This document shows positions 1-7,819 of a DNA stretch of 64,000 nucleotides, piece by piece. The notes below the pieces were generated by a model. That model was given only the letters and a program-made list of their open reading frames with translations. It searched no databases and was not told where the DNA came from. The stretch comes from Geodermatophilaceae bacterium URHA0031 (GTDB taxonomy: Bacteria > Actinomycetota > Actinomycetes > Mycobacteriales > Geodermatophilaceae): positions 1-64,000 of the forward strand of contig JHVP01000015.1 in assembly GCA_000620205.1 (NCBI GenBank), in the 5' to 3' direction. The translations under genes were made by a program, and so were the position numbers. How positions within the stretch are numbered: position 1 is the stretch's first letter; each line of letters opens with the position of its first letter.

Positions 1-417
1 GCCCGGGCCGGGGAGGCCGGGAAGGGCTTCGCGGTGGTGGCCAACGAGGTGAAGGAGCTGGCGCAGGAGACGGCGCGGGCGACCGAGGACATCGCGCGGC
101 GGGTGGAGGCGATCCAGGGCGACACCTCGGGTGCGGTGTCGGCGATCGGTCGGATCTCGGAGATCATCGGGTCGATCAACGACTACCAGCTGACCATCGC
201 CAGTGCGGTGGAGGAGCAGACGGCGACCACGAACGAGATGTCCCGGTCGGTGCAGGAGGCCGCGGGCGGGTCGACCGATATCGCCACCAACATCACCGGC
301 GTCTCCACAGCGGCGTCCTCGACCACGCAGGCGCTGGGGCAGACCCGGCAGGCGGTGGACGAGCTGTCCCGGATGGCGTCGGACCTGCGCACCACGGTGG
401 CCCGCTTCACCTACTGA
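1..417 (+). CDS. Methyl-accepting chemotaxis protein, C-terminal part (5' end outside window)
   Basis: The reading frame is open from base 1 and ends at TGA 415-417, so the gene starts upstream of the window. The visible 138 residues are the end of an MCP cytoplasmic signalling domain: the conserved hairpin segment [19 protein letters not shown] followed by an Ala/Thr/Glu-rich coiled-coil return arm, ending TVARFTY. These domains dock on CheW and CheA and carry methylation sites used by CheR and CheB, both encoded downstream. The C-terminal half is nearly identical in protein, and in long DNA stretches, to the next MCP (1862-3481), so the two are recent tandem paralogues. The sensory domain of this copy cannot be seen. 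Confidence 0.95.
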   Translation, partial: ARAGEAGKGFAVVANEVKELAQETARATEDIARRVEAIQGDTSGAVSAIGRISEIIGSINDYQLTIASAVEEQTATTNEMSRSVQEAAGGSTDIATNITGVSTAASSTTQALGQTRQAVDELSRMASDLRTTVARFTY

Positions 418-432
418 GGTCACCGCCGACCA

Positions 433-480
433 CCGCGGCCGCTGCTCTGCTCCCTTCCCCGGGCGGAGTGGCGGCCGCGG
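433..480. terminator. GC-rich stem-loop between convergent MCP and HxlR genes
   Basis: Perfect 10-base arms CCGCGGCCGC (433-442) and GCGGCCGCGG (471-480) enclose a 28-base loop between two convergent stop codons. No U tract follows on either strand. It probably ends transcription from both sides. Confidence 0.55.
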
Positions 481-496
481 CGCGTTCCCGCGGTCC

Positions 497-1138
497 TCAG
501 GCGGCCAGGTGGAAGGTGGTCGCGAAGCGGTCGAGCAGAGCACCCCGCCCGCGGAGCACCTCGACCACACCCGTGGCGATCGCACGGTCCGGGGCGAGCT
601 CGCCGGAGATGACCCGGTGGATGCCCGGACCCGCGGCGAAGGCCAGGTCCACCGGTCCCTCCCCCCGGGTCACGTCCAGGGCGGGGCCGTCCACCCGGAT
701 GAGCAGCTCGGCCGGGCCGACCCGCGCCCCGTACGCGGTCGCCGGCAGCTCCGCCGCCACCTGCGGCCGGAAGGCGGTGCGCAGCGAGATGGTCATCGAG
801 TCGGGGGTGATGACCTGGTCCTCCCGGGGGTCGCCCATCGCCTTGAAGCCCCAGGCGCCGAGCGCGAGCACGACCGGCTCGAGCTCCCGGCCGTAAGGGG
901 TCAGCTCGTAGACCACGACCCGGGAGCGTGGTGCCCGCCGGAGGACGCCGGCCGCCTGCAGCTCCTTGAGCCGCGCCGCCAGGATGTTGCTCGGGATGCG
1001 GGGGAGTCCCGCGGCGAGCTCCCCGTAGCGGCGCGGCCCGACGAGCAGGTCGCGGACGATGAGCAGCGCCCAGCGCTCGCCCACGAGCTCGAGGGCCCGG
1101 GTGATGCCGCAGTACTGCCCGTAGTCGCGTGCGGCCAT
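497..1138 (-). CDS. HxlR-family winged-helix transcriptional regulator with C-terminal extension
   Basis: A 213-residue protein. Residues 1-100 form an HxlR winged helix: the N-terminal Cys (QYCGITRAL), the GERWALLIVRDLL helix, the RYGELAAGLPRIPSNILAARLKEL recognition region and a wing. HxlR regulators often sense electrophiles or redox stress through this Cys. The remaining 110 residues exceed the usual family length; they might be an SCP2-like ligand domain, but that is a guess. The start at 1138 lies 5 bases after the stop of the upstream VOC gene, with a GAGG ribosome site overlapping that stop, so the two form a VOC-hxlR operon. Two inverted repeats upstream of the VOC gene are candidate autoregulatory sites. 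Confidence 0.88.
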   Translation of the reverse strand: MAARDYGQYCGITRALELVGERWALLIVRDLLVGPRRYGELAAGLPRIPSNILAARLKELQAAGVLRRAPRSRVVVYELTPYGRELEPVVLALGAWGFKAMGDPREDQVITPDSMTISLRTAFRPQVAAELPATAYGARVGPAELLIRVDGPALDVTRGEGPVDLAFAAGPGIHRVISGELAPDRAIATGVVEVLRGRGALLDRFATTFHLAA

Positions 1139-1143
1139 CGACC

Positions 1144-1578
1144 TCAGGCCTGCTGGGCCGCGAAGGCCTCGGGGCCCTGCTCGGCGGCGACCGGGTCCAT
1201 CCAGCCGAACTCGAGCACGTTGCCGTCGGGGTCGTTGACCTGGCGCTGGTACATGAAGCCGTAGTCCGCGGCAGGGCGCGGTTCGGTGCCTCCCGCCGCC
1301 AGGCCGTCAGCGACGGTCTTGTCCACCGCTTCCCGGCTCTCCAGGAAGATCGCCGTCGACACCGACGGGCTCACGGCGGGGTCGCCGATCGGCAGGTCGG
1401 TGAAGGTCTGGAAGAACTCCCGCACCAAGATCATGAAGTAGCTGTGGTCCTCCTCGACGACGACGCAGGCCGCGTTGTGATCGGTGAACTTCGGGTTGAT
1501 GGTGAATCCGAGCGCTGTGTAGAACGCCTTGGCGCGCTCCAGGTCGGTCACCGGCAGGTTGACGAACATCGCGGTCAT
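1144..1578 (-). CDS. VOC-superfamily (glyoxalase-like) protein
   Basis: A 144-residue single-domain VOC protein: NLPVTDLERAKAFYTALGF at the start, NDPDGNVLEFGWMDP near the end, the usual betaalphabetabetabeta repeats between. Family members bind a metal and act on thiol adducts, dioxygenase substrates or antibiotics; the substrate here cannot be told. The start at 1578 (MTAMFVNLP) is chosen because GAGGGAGA precedes it and the family begins here; longer upstream extensions in this frame look non-coding. It is the first gene of a two-gene operon with the HxlR regulator, which suggests induction by the compound it handles. Confidence 0.85.
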   Translation of the reverse strand: MTAMFVNLPVTDLERAKAFYTALGFTINPKFTDHNAACVVVEEDHSYFMILVREFFQTFTDLPIGDPAVSPSVSTAIFLESREAVDKTVADGLAAGGTEPRPAADYGFMYQRQVNDPDGNVLEFGWMDPVAAEQGPEAFAAQQA

Positions 1579-1603
1579 GGTGGGTCTCCCTCTCGTGGCT
1601 CCC

Positions 1604-1636
1604 GTGTGAACGACCTCACACTTGCAAAAAGCAAGT
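1604..1636. promoter_or_regulatory. Two adjoining inverted repeats upstream of the VOC-hxlR operon
   Basis: GTGTGA-N6-TCACAC lies at 1604-1621 and ACTTGC-N5-GCAAGT at 1620-1636, sharing two bases. They lie 26-58 bases upstream of the VOC start, where a promoter or operator would be. HxlR proteins bind dyad sites, so one or both may be its operator. That is inference. Confidence 0.45.
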
Positions 1637-1861
1637 CGGCCGTCAAGGCCCGTCGCTGCGGCGACGAACCGACCGGACCGCGGTCGCCGGTGTCGACAAG
1701 GAGCCGGTGGGATGAGGTCACCGATCGTTCTCAGCGGGGTTCCGGAGTTCCGGTGAACCACGTTGTCGGAATGCCGAGAACGGCTCTGCGCCACCGTCCG
1801 TGCGCCCTGCGCGAACGGTGGCCCGCCGCGTCCCTCCAGCCCATCCTCCCGGGAGAGCCCC

Positions 1862-3481
1862 ATGTCCTCCTCACCATCCACCTCCCCGCGCCGTTCCTGG
1901 TGGGGCGACCGCGGCGTCAAGGTCAAGGTGCTCACGGCCGTGGGCGCTGCCGCGGTGGTCGCCGCCGGGGTCGGCGTCATGGGGCTGACCGCCCTCGGCA
2001 CGTCCGCCGACACGACGCACACCCTCTACGCCAGCAACCTGGCCGGGGTGTCCGCGGTCGGCGACATGAACGTCGTCATCGGTGAGGTGCGCAAGTCCTC
2101 CCGCGACGCGCTCATCACCCCCGACCGGGCCGAGGCCCAGCAGATCCTCGACGCGCTCCCCCGGTACGCCGACGACTACCACGCCGCCGTCGACGCCTAC
2201 GCCGCGTCGTTCCCGACCCCGGAGAAGCAGGAGCTGGTCGACCGGGCCACCGCGGCCTTCGACCAGTACATGCAGCTGGCGCAGGGCGAGCTGGGCCCGC
2301 TGGCGATCGCCTCGGACAACGCCGGCTGGTACGCCGCCAACAAGCAGGACGTCGCGCCGTTGGCGGCGGAGGCCGAGCAGCTGATCGGGCAGGTCCGGGA
2401 CACCGAGGTGAAGGAGGCGGCGGCGGCGGACGTCGCGGCCACCGACCAGTACGGTTCCCAGCGCACCCTCTCCCTCGTCCTGCTCGCCGTCGGTCTGGCA
2501 CTCGCCCTCGCGATCGGCTGGACGGTGGCCCGCGGCATCGCCCGCGGCGTGGCCAGGGTGAAGTCCGTGAGCGAGGCGCTGGCCGCGGGTGACCTGACCC
2601 GGTCCTCGGGTCTCACCACCCGCGACGAGCTGGGGCTGATGGGCCAGGCGCTGGACAGCGCCGTCGACAACCTCCGCGGGGTCATGGCGGGCGTCGTCGC
2701 CTCCTCCGACGCGGTGGCCGCGGCATCGGAGGAGCTGTCGGCCTCCTCCAGCCAGATCGCGGCGTCGGCGGAGGAGACGTCGGTGCAGTCCGGGGTGGTG
2801 TCCACGGCCGCCGAGGAGGTCTCCCGCAGCGTGAGCACCGTCGCCGCGGGCGCCGAGCAGATGGGCGCCTCGATCCGCGAGATCAGCCAGAACGCGAACG
2901 AGGCGGCCCGGGTGGCCGCGCAGGCGGTCACCGAGGCCGAGGCGACCACCCGGACGATCACCGCGCTGGGCACCTCGTCGCAGGAGATCGGCGCGGTGGT
3001 GAAGGTGATCACGAGCATCGCCGAGCAGACCAACCTGCTGGCGTTGAACGCGACCATCGAGGCCGCCCGGGCCGGGGAGGCCGGCAAGGGCTTCGCCGTC
3101 GTCGCCAACGAGGTCAAGGAGCTGGCCCAGGAGACCGCCCGCGCCACCGAGGACATCGCGCGGCGGGTGGAGGCGATCCAGGGCGACACCAGCCGGGCGG
3201 TCCAGGCGATCACCGGGATCTCGACGGTGATCGGGTCGATCAACGACTACCAGCTGACCATCGCCAGTGCGGTGGAGGAGCAGACCGCCACCACCAACGA
3301 GATGTCCCGGTCGGTGCAGGAGGCCGCGGGTGGGTCGACCGAGATCGCCGCCAACATCACCGGCGTCTCGACAGCGGCCGACAGCACCACCCAGGCGCTG
3401 AGCCAGAGCCGGCAGGCCGTGGACGAGTTGTCCCGGATGGCCAGCGACCTGCGGGGGAGCGTCGCCCGGTTCACCTTCTGA
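1862..3481 (+). CDS. Methyl-accepting chemotaxis protein (transmembrane chemoreceptor)
   Basis: A 539-residue receptor. After a basic N terminus come TM1 (about residues 22-45), a periplasmic four-helix-bundle-like sensor (46-200) rich in Ala, Asp and Gln, TM2 (about 202-222), a HAMP linker (223-275) and the cytoplasmic signalling domain (about 290-539) with the hairpin tip [19 protein letters not shown]. It signals through CheA/CheW to the CheY proteins encoded downstream; cheA and cheW are not in the window. The ATG at 1862 is chosen over upstream GTGs because GGGAGA precedes it and TM1 follows directly. Its signalling domain is almost a copy of the one ending at 417. The ligand is unknown. 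Confidence 0.95.
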   Translation: MSSSPSTSPRRSWWGDRGVKVKVLTAVGAAAVVAAGVGVMGLTALGTSADTTHTLYASNLAGVSAVGDMNVVIGEVRKSSRDALITPDRAEAQQILDALPRYADDYHAAVDAYAASFPTPEKQELVDRATAAFDQYMQLAQGELGPLAIASDNAGWYAANKQDVAPLAAEAEQLIGQVRDTEVKEAAAADVAATDQYGSQRTLSLVLLAVGLALALAIGWTVARGIARGVARVKSVSEALAAGDLTRSSGLTTRDELGLMGQALDSAVDNLRGVMAGVVASSDAVAAASEELSASSSQIAASAEETSVQSGVVSTAAEEVSRSVSTVAAGAEQMGASIREISQNANEAARVAAQAVTEAEATTRTITALGTSSQEIGAVVKVITSIAEQTNLLALNATIEAARAGEAGKGFAVVANEVKELAQETARATEDIARRVEAIQGDTSRAVQAITGISTVIGSINDYQLTIASAVEEQTATTNEMSRSVQEAAGGSTEIAANITGVSTAADSTTQALSQSRQAVDELSRMASDLRGSVARFTF

Positions 3482-3530
3482 GGGGTCCGAGTTTCGACGT
3501 ATCGTGATCGGGCACTGACGGTGCGACAGC

Positions 3531-3584
3531 GCCACGCGGCCGCCATCTCCTCGCTGTCCTGCGAGCGGGTGACGGCCGCGTGGC
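3531..3584 (+). terminator. Branched stem-loop after the MCP gene
   Basis: Outer arms GCCACGCGGCC (3531-3541) and GGCCGCGTGGC (3574-3584) pair perfectly. Inside them CTCGC-N6-GCGAG forms a second hairpin. A short T run (CTTTCC) overlaps and follows the outer arm. This is a good terminator for the MCP gene. Confidence 0.6.
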
Positions 3585-3636
3585 TTTCCGCGGGTGGGCC
3601 GCGCACGATCGACCGACCACCCACCCTGGAGGCGAC

Positions 3637-4551
3637 GTGCCCTACTCCCTGGTCAGCGCAGCGACGCTCGGCTTCGACCTGGTCCGCCTGCCCGCCGGGG
3701 AGCGCGTGGCAGACGTCCTGCTGGCCGGCCTGGGCGCCGACCCGGCCACCCTCCACCGGCTGGCAGCCGGGCACGCCGCGGCCGGGCGACCCGCCGCCGA
3801 GCGCGCCGAGCTCGCCGTCCGGGCGCGCCGGGCCCACGAGCTGGCCGCCACCGGTGTGCCCCAGCTGCGGGACATGGGCGACCCGGGGGGCAGCACCACC
3901 GACCGGTCCGCCCGGCTGGTGACCCTGCTCGAGCAGGGCACCATCGGCAACACCCCCGCCCTGGAGCGGATGGTCCGGGACGACGTCCTGGGCCCGGAGC
4001 ACGCCGCGGTGGCCGACCTCGACCCGGCGGTGGCCACGCTCGCCGCCGACGTGCTGGCCGACGCCGCGACCGGCTGGTGGGCCGCCGACGCGTTGCCCGA
4101 CCCGGTGCGCCAGCAGCTCACCGGTCCCTACGCCACCGTCTCCGCCTGGGAACCCCTCCCCCGGCCCGAGCTCGGCCCGGCCGCCCCGGCCCTGGCCGAG
4201 CTGCTCGACGAGCTGCGGGCGCTGGACGAGACCGGACGGCGCCGCTGGCGGCTCGCCGTCGACGCCACCCGGCTCCAGCGCCGGCCGTGGGCCGCGGCGA
4301 TGCACGGTGCCTCGTGGGCTGCGCACGTCTCGGGCCGGACCCGGACGCTCGCCGCCGCCCAGCTGGTCGCCGTGCAGGCGTTCGGGGCGGCCGGCTTCTC
4401 CGCCCGGGACGGCGCGGAGGGCGTGTGGAACGCCCTGGCCGGCTGCGTGCAGGGCCTGGCGATGGGCGACCTGCTGGACGAGGAGTCGCTGGCGGTCCTC
4501 GGTGCGCCCTGGCAGATGGTGACGGGCAGGTCGCTGCCGCACGCGGGGTGA
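3637..4551 (+). CDS. Uncharacterised protein between chemoreceptor and che operon
   Basis: I do not recognise this 304-residue protein. It is rich in Ala, Leu, Arg and Asp, and I see no signal peptide, membrane segment or nucleotide motif. It looks mostly alpha-helical, with a central WWAADALPDPVRQQL stretch, an LLDELRALDETGRRRWRL segment and a glycine-rich end. The GTG at 3637 is preferred because GGAGG lies 6 bases upstream; a longer form from 3580 is possible. It lies between the MCP terminator and the sigma-28-like promoter of cheB, in the same direction, so it may belong to the motility set, but nothing in its sequence proves this. Confidence 0.6.
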   Translation: MPYSLVSAATLGFDLVRLPAGERVADVLLAGLGADPATLHRLAAGHAAAGRPAAERAELAVRARRAHELAATGVPQLRDMGDPGGSTTDRSARLVTLLEQGTIGNTPALERMVRDDVLGPEHAAVADLDPAVATLAADVLADAATGWWAADALPDPVRQQLTGPYATVSAWEPLPRPELGPAAPALAELLDELRALDETGRRRWRLAVDATRLQRRPWAAAMHGASWAAHVSGRTRTLAAAQLVAVQAFGAAGFSARDGAEGVWNALAGCVQGLAMGDLLDEESLAVLGAPWQMVTGRSLPHAG

Positions 4552-4575
4552 CACCCCAGCTCCCCCGCAGTCGGG

Positions 4576-4604
4576 CTCAAGACCCCGGCGGCCGGTGCCG
4601 ATAG
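4576..4604 (+). promoter_or_regulatory. Sigma-28 (FliA/SigD)-like promoter of the cheB operon
   Basis: CTCAAG (4576-4581), a 15-base spacer, then GCCGATAG (4597-4604). This matches the motility sigma factor pattern (TAAA/TCAA-N15-GCCGATAA). Transcription would start near 4611, about 40 bases before the cheB GTG, which has a GGGGGAA ribosome site. Confidence 0.65.
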
Positions 4605-4650
4605 AGGTGGGGAGCGGCCACCGGCCGGACCATCGGCTGCGGGGGAACGC

Positions 4651-5760
4651 GTGGACAAGATCAAGGTGATGGTGGTCGACGACTCGGTCGTCGTCCGCAA
4701 GATCGTCACCGACGTGCTCTCCGAGGACCCGATGATCACCGTCGTCGGGACGGCGCCGAACGGCCGGCTCGCGGTGGCGAAGCTGGCCCAGCTCGAGCCC
4801 GACCTGGTCACGATGGACATCGAGATGCCGGAGGTGAACGGCATCGAGGCGGTGCGGGCCATCCGCGCGACCCGCAACCGGGTGCCGATCATCATGTTCA
4901 GCACGCTGACCGAGCGCGGCGCCTCGGCGACCCTCGACGCCCTGTCGGCCGGTGCGAACGACTACGTCACCAAGCCGGCGAACGTCGGCAGCGTCGCCCA
5001 GTCGATGGAGAGCGTGCGCCAGCAGCTCACGCCGAAGATCAAGGCGCTCACCGGCCGGCCGCTGACCGGCGGTCCGACCGCCACCCCGGCGGCCCCGATC
5101 GCCGTCCGGCCGCCCGCGCCGCGCACCCGCGCGGTCAAGGAGCCCGCCGTCCTGGTGATCGGCTCCTCGACCGGCGGACCCGAGGCGCTGACCAAGGTCC
5201 TCCCGCTGCTGCCGGCCACCCTGCCGGTGCCGGTGCTGCTGGTGCAGCACATGCCCCCCGTGTTCACCCGCCAGTTCGCCCAGCGGCTGGACCGGCTCTG
5301 CGCGCTGACCGTGGTGGAGGCCGGTGACGGCACCCCGCTGCTGCCCGGCACCGTGCACATCGCCCCCGGCGACTTCCACCTCACCATCGGCAGCAGCGGC
5401 GCGGCCCGCCGGACGGCGCTGAACCAGGCCCCGCCGGAGAACTTCTGCCGGCCGGCCGTCGACGTGCTCTTCCGGTCCGCCGTGGCCGCCTACGACGGCG
5501 CCGTGCTGGGCGTCGTCCTCACCGGCATGGGCTCCGACGGCCGGGTCGGCGCGGGTCAGATCCGCGAGGCCGGCGGCACCGTCATCGCCCAGGACCAGGC
5601 CACCTCGGTGGTCTGGGGCATGCCCGGCGCGGTCACCCAGGCGGGCTTCGCCGACGAGGTCGTACCGCTCGGCCGGGTCGCCGAGGCCGTCCTGCGACTG
5701 CTCCCCACCCCCCGACCCACCGCCGTCTTCGCGGCCGCCCGAGCCGGAGGACCCCGATGA
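4651..5760 (+). CDS. cheB: CheB: chemotaxis protein-glutamate methylesterase/deamidase
   Basis: A 369-residue two-domain protein. Residues 1-125 are a response-regulator receiver with acidic pocket D10-D11, phospho-acceptor D56 (TMDIEMP) and K108. After a Pro/Ala linker (130-163) comes the CheB methylesterase domain with the catalytic triad S173 (GSSTGG), H200 (VQHMP) and D296 (TGMGSDG). It removes methyl groups from, or deamidates, MCP glutamates/glutamines when phosphorylated by CheA, resetting receptor sensitivity. It opens the cheB-cheR-cheY-cheX-cheY-cheX operon and overlaps cheR by 4 bases (ATGA). The length and order of domains are normal for the family. Confidence 0.97.
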   Translation: MDKIKVMVVDDSVVVRKIVTDVLSEDPMITVVGTAPNGRLAVAKLAQLEPDLVTMDIEMPEVNGIEAVRAIRATRNRVPIIMFSTLTERGASATLDALSAGANDYVTKPANVGSVAQSMESVRQQLTPKIKALTGRPLTGGPTATPAAPIAVRPPAPRTRAVKEPAVLVIGSSTGGPEALTKVLPLLPATLPVPVLLVQHMPPVFTRQFAQRLDRLCALTVVEAGDGTPLLPGTVHIAPGDFHLTIGSSGAARRTALNQAPPENFCRPAVDVLFRSAVAAYDGAVLGVVLTGMGSDGRVGAGQIREAGGTVIAQDQATSVVWGMPGAVTQAGFADEVVPLGRVAEAVLRLLPTPRPTAVFAAARAGGPR

Positions 5761-6581
5761 CCCTCACCGCCACGAGCTTCGACTGGGTGCGCCAGCTGGT
5801 GCACCGCGAGAGCGCGATCGTCCTGCAGCCCGGCAAGGAGTACCTGGTCGAGGCCCGGCTGCTGCCGATTGCCCAGCAGCGCGGCCTGTCCGGGGTCAGC
5901 GAGCTGGTCGAGTCCGTCCGCAGCCGCCCCGACGCGGCCACCACCCGGCGGATCGTCGAGGCGCTGACCACCAACGAGACGTCGTGGTTCCGCGACGGCG
6001 ACCCGTTCACCTCGCTCACCGGCACGGTCCTGCCGCAGCTGGTCGCGGCCCGGCGCCCCGACGAGCGGCTGCAGATCTGGTCGGCGGCCTGCTCCAGCGG
6101 CCAGGAGGCCTACACGGTCGCGATGCTGCTGTCCGACGCGCTGCCCAACGCCGCGACCCGGGTGCAGATCACCGCGACCGACCTGTCCCGGCAGATGGTC
6201 GAGCGCACCCGCGCCGGCCGGTTCAGCCAGCTCGAGGTCAACCGCGGGCTCCCCGCCTCGATGCTCGTCCGGCACTTCACCCGGGCGGGCAACGAGTGGG
6301 AGATCTCCCCCGCCCTGCGCCGGATGATCACCGCCAGCGAGTGCAACCTCGCCGCACCGCTGCCCCGGATGGGCCCGTTCGACGTGGTCTACCTGCGCAA
6401 CGTCCTCATCTACTTCGACCTGCCCACCAAGCAGGCGATCCTCGGCCGCGTCCGCCAGCTCATGCGCCCCGACGGGTGGCTGTTCCTGGGGGCCGCGGAG
6501 ACGACGCTCGGCGTCGACGAGCACTGGGAGCGGGTCGTCCTCGGCCGCGGCTCCGCGTACCGCCCACGGAAGGGAGCCTGA
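5757..6581 (+). CDS. cheR: CheR: MCP glutamate O-methyltransferase
   Basis: A 274-residue methyltransferase. An N-terminal helical domain recognises the receptor. A Rossmann domain follows, with the SAM-binding motif WSAACSSGQEAYT, an acidic strand end in TATDLS and the VYLRNVLIYFD motif typical of CheR. NETSWFRDGDPF near residue 75 is the conserved CheR N-terminal signature. It uses S-adenosylmethionine to methylate MCP glutamates and opposes CheB. Its ATG overlaps the cheB stop and only one base separates its stop from the next cheY, so translation is probably coupled. Confidence 0.97.
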   Translation: MTLTATSFDWVRQLVHRESAIVLQPGKEYLVEARLLPIAQQRGLSGVSELVESVRSRPDAATTRRIVEALTTNETSWFRDGDPFTSLTGTVLPQLVAARRPDERLQIWSAACSSGQEAYTVAMLLSDALPNAATRVQITATDLSRQMVERTRAGRFSQLEVNRGLPASMLVRHFTRAGNEWEISPALRRMITASECNLAAPLPRMGPFDVVYLRNVLIYFDLPTKQAILGRVRQLMRPDGWLFLGAAETTLGVDEHWERVVLGRGSAYRPRKGA

Positions 6582-6582
6582 G

Positions 6583-6966
6583 ATGAGAGCTCTGGTGATC
6601 GACGACTCCCGTGCCATGAGGCGCATCGTCGGCACGATCCTCACCGACTTCGGATACGAGGTGCGTGAGGCCGGCGACGGCCGCCAGGCCCTCGACGTGC
6701 TGGAGGAGGGGTGGACCCCCGACCTCTGCTGCATCGACTGGAACATGCCGGTCATGGACGGGCTGCAGTTCGTCTTCGCCGTCCGGGCCACCCCGGCGTA
6801 CCGCCAGGTCACGCTGATGATGGTGACCACGGAGAGCGAGACGGGCCAGATCGTCAAGGCGCTGGCCGCCGGCGCCCACGAGTACCTGATCAAGCCCTTC
6901 ACGGCCGACGCGTTGCGGGACAAGCTCGCCCTGCTCGGCCTGCTCCCCGAGGAGGTGACCGCGTGA
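6583..6966 (+). CDS. cheY: CheY-type single-domain response regulator (first copy)
   Basis: A 127-residue receiver domain with no output domain. The acidic pair D7-D8, phospho-acceptor D52 (CIDWNMP), the switch Thr in MMVTTESE and the Lys in YLIKPF are all in place. It probably carries the phosphate from CheA to the flagellar switch or acts as a phosphate sink. A GGAG ribosome site precedes the ATG. Its TGA overlaps the GTG of the CheX-like gene that follows, forming a receiver-phosphatase pair that is repeated immediately downstream with a second cheY. Confidence 0.95.
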   Translation: MRALVIDDSRAMRRIVGTILTDFGYEVREAGDGRQALDVLEEGWTPDLCCIDWNMPVMDGLQFVFAVRATPAYRQVTLMMVTTESETGQIVKALAAGAHEYLIKPFTADALRDKLALLGLLPEEVTA

Positions 6967-7460
6967 CCACGGCCCAGCACGCGCAGCCGATCAGCCTCCT
7001 GCTGGACCCCGCGACGGTGCAGAGCATCGCCGACGAGGTCTGGCCCTCGCTGGTCGGCGACGGCGAGGCCTTCGTGCCCGTCCCGGTCGCCCCGCCGGCG
7101 GAGGTGGTCAGCGCCTGGGTGGACATCGTCGGGCCGTGGACCGGCTCCGTCGTCCTCACCTGCTCCCCTGCCACCGCCCGGGCGCTCACCGAGAACGTCC
7201 TGATGACCCGGCCGCCCGCGGTCGTGGACGACGAGGACGTCGCCGACGCGCTGGGCGAGCTCGCCAACGTGCTCGGCGGCAACATCAAGAGCGTCCTGCC
7301 GGGCGAGTCCCGGCTGGGGCTCCCCCGGGTCGGCACGGCCCCGCCGCGGGGCCGGCTGGACGACGTCTGTGCCCTCGCCGGTCAGTGGCGAGGGGACTTC
7401 CTGACCATCACCGTGCAGGGCACCGCCCCGCACCCGAGCGGAACTGAGGTGCCGCAGTGA
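6963..7460 (+). CDS. cheX: CheX/CheC-family protein, likely CheY-P phosphatase (first copy)
   Basis: A 165-residue protein with the helix ADALGELANVLGGNIKS. E99 and N102 form the E-x-x-N dephosphorylation motif of the CheC/CheX/FliY family, with the trailing N107 also typical. In characterised members these residues insert into the CheY active site and speed hydrolysis of the aspartyl phosphate. Only one such helix is seen, which fits CheX better than CheC (two). The GTG start overlaps the stop of the preceding cheY, and its own stop overlaps the next cheY ATG, so the four genes are stitched together. Confidence 0.8.
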   Translation: MTTAQHAQPISLLLDPATVQSIADEVWPSLVGDGEAFVPVPVAPPAEVVSAWVDIVGPWTGSVVLTCSPATARALTENVLMTRPPAVVDDEDVADALGELANVLGGNIKSVLPGESRLGLPRVGTAPPRGRLDDVCALAGQWRGDFLTITVQGTAPHPSGTEVPQ

Positions 7461-7819
7461 AGATCCTGGTGACCGACGACAGCCGTGTCATGCGGCAGAT
7501 CGTGATCCGCACCCTCCGGCAGGCGGGCTACGACGACCACGACATCATCCAGGCCGAGAACGGCCGGGAGGCCTTCGAGATGGTCGGCTCCGAGCACCCG
7601 GACCTGGTCCTGTCGGACTGGAACATGCCGGAGATGAGCGGGATCGAGTGCCTGGAGGCGCTGCGCGCCGCGGGGTCGCAGGTGCCCTTCGGCTTCGTCA
7701 CCTCCGAGGGCTCCCCGGAGATGCGGGCGAAGGCGGCCAACGCCGGCGCCATCTTCCTCATCGCCAAGCCGTTCAACGAGGACACCTTCAAGGACGCCCT
7801 GGACGGGGTGATCGCGTGA
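7457..7819 (+). CDS. cheY: CheY-type single-domain response regulator (second copy)
   Basis: A 120-residue receiver with D7-D8, phospho-acceptor D54 (LSDWNMP), the Thr-Ser switch in FGFVTSEG and the Lys in IAKPF. It differs from the first CheY throughout, so it is an old paralogue rather than a fresh duplicate. Here FVTSEGSPEMR replaces MVTTESETGQ at the switch region. Both ends overlap neighbours by 4 bases. The two CheY proteins may split the work: one for the motor, the other as a phosphate sink or for a second output. Confidence 0.94.
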   Translation: MKILVTDDSRVMRQIVIRTLRQAGYDDHDIIQAENGREAFEMVGSEHPDLVLSDWNMPEMSGIECLEALRAAGSQVPFGFVTSEGSPEMRAKAANAGAIFLIAKPFNEDTFKDALDGVIA

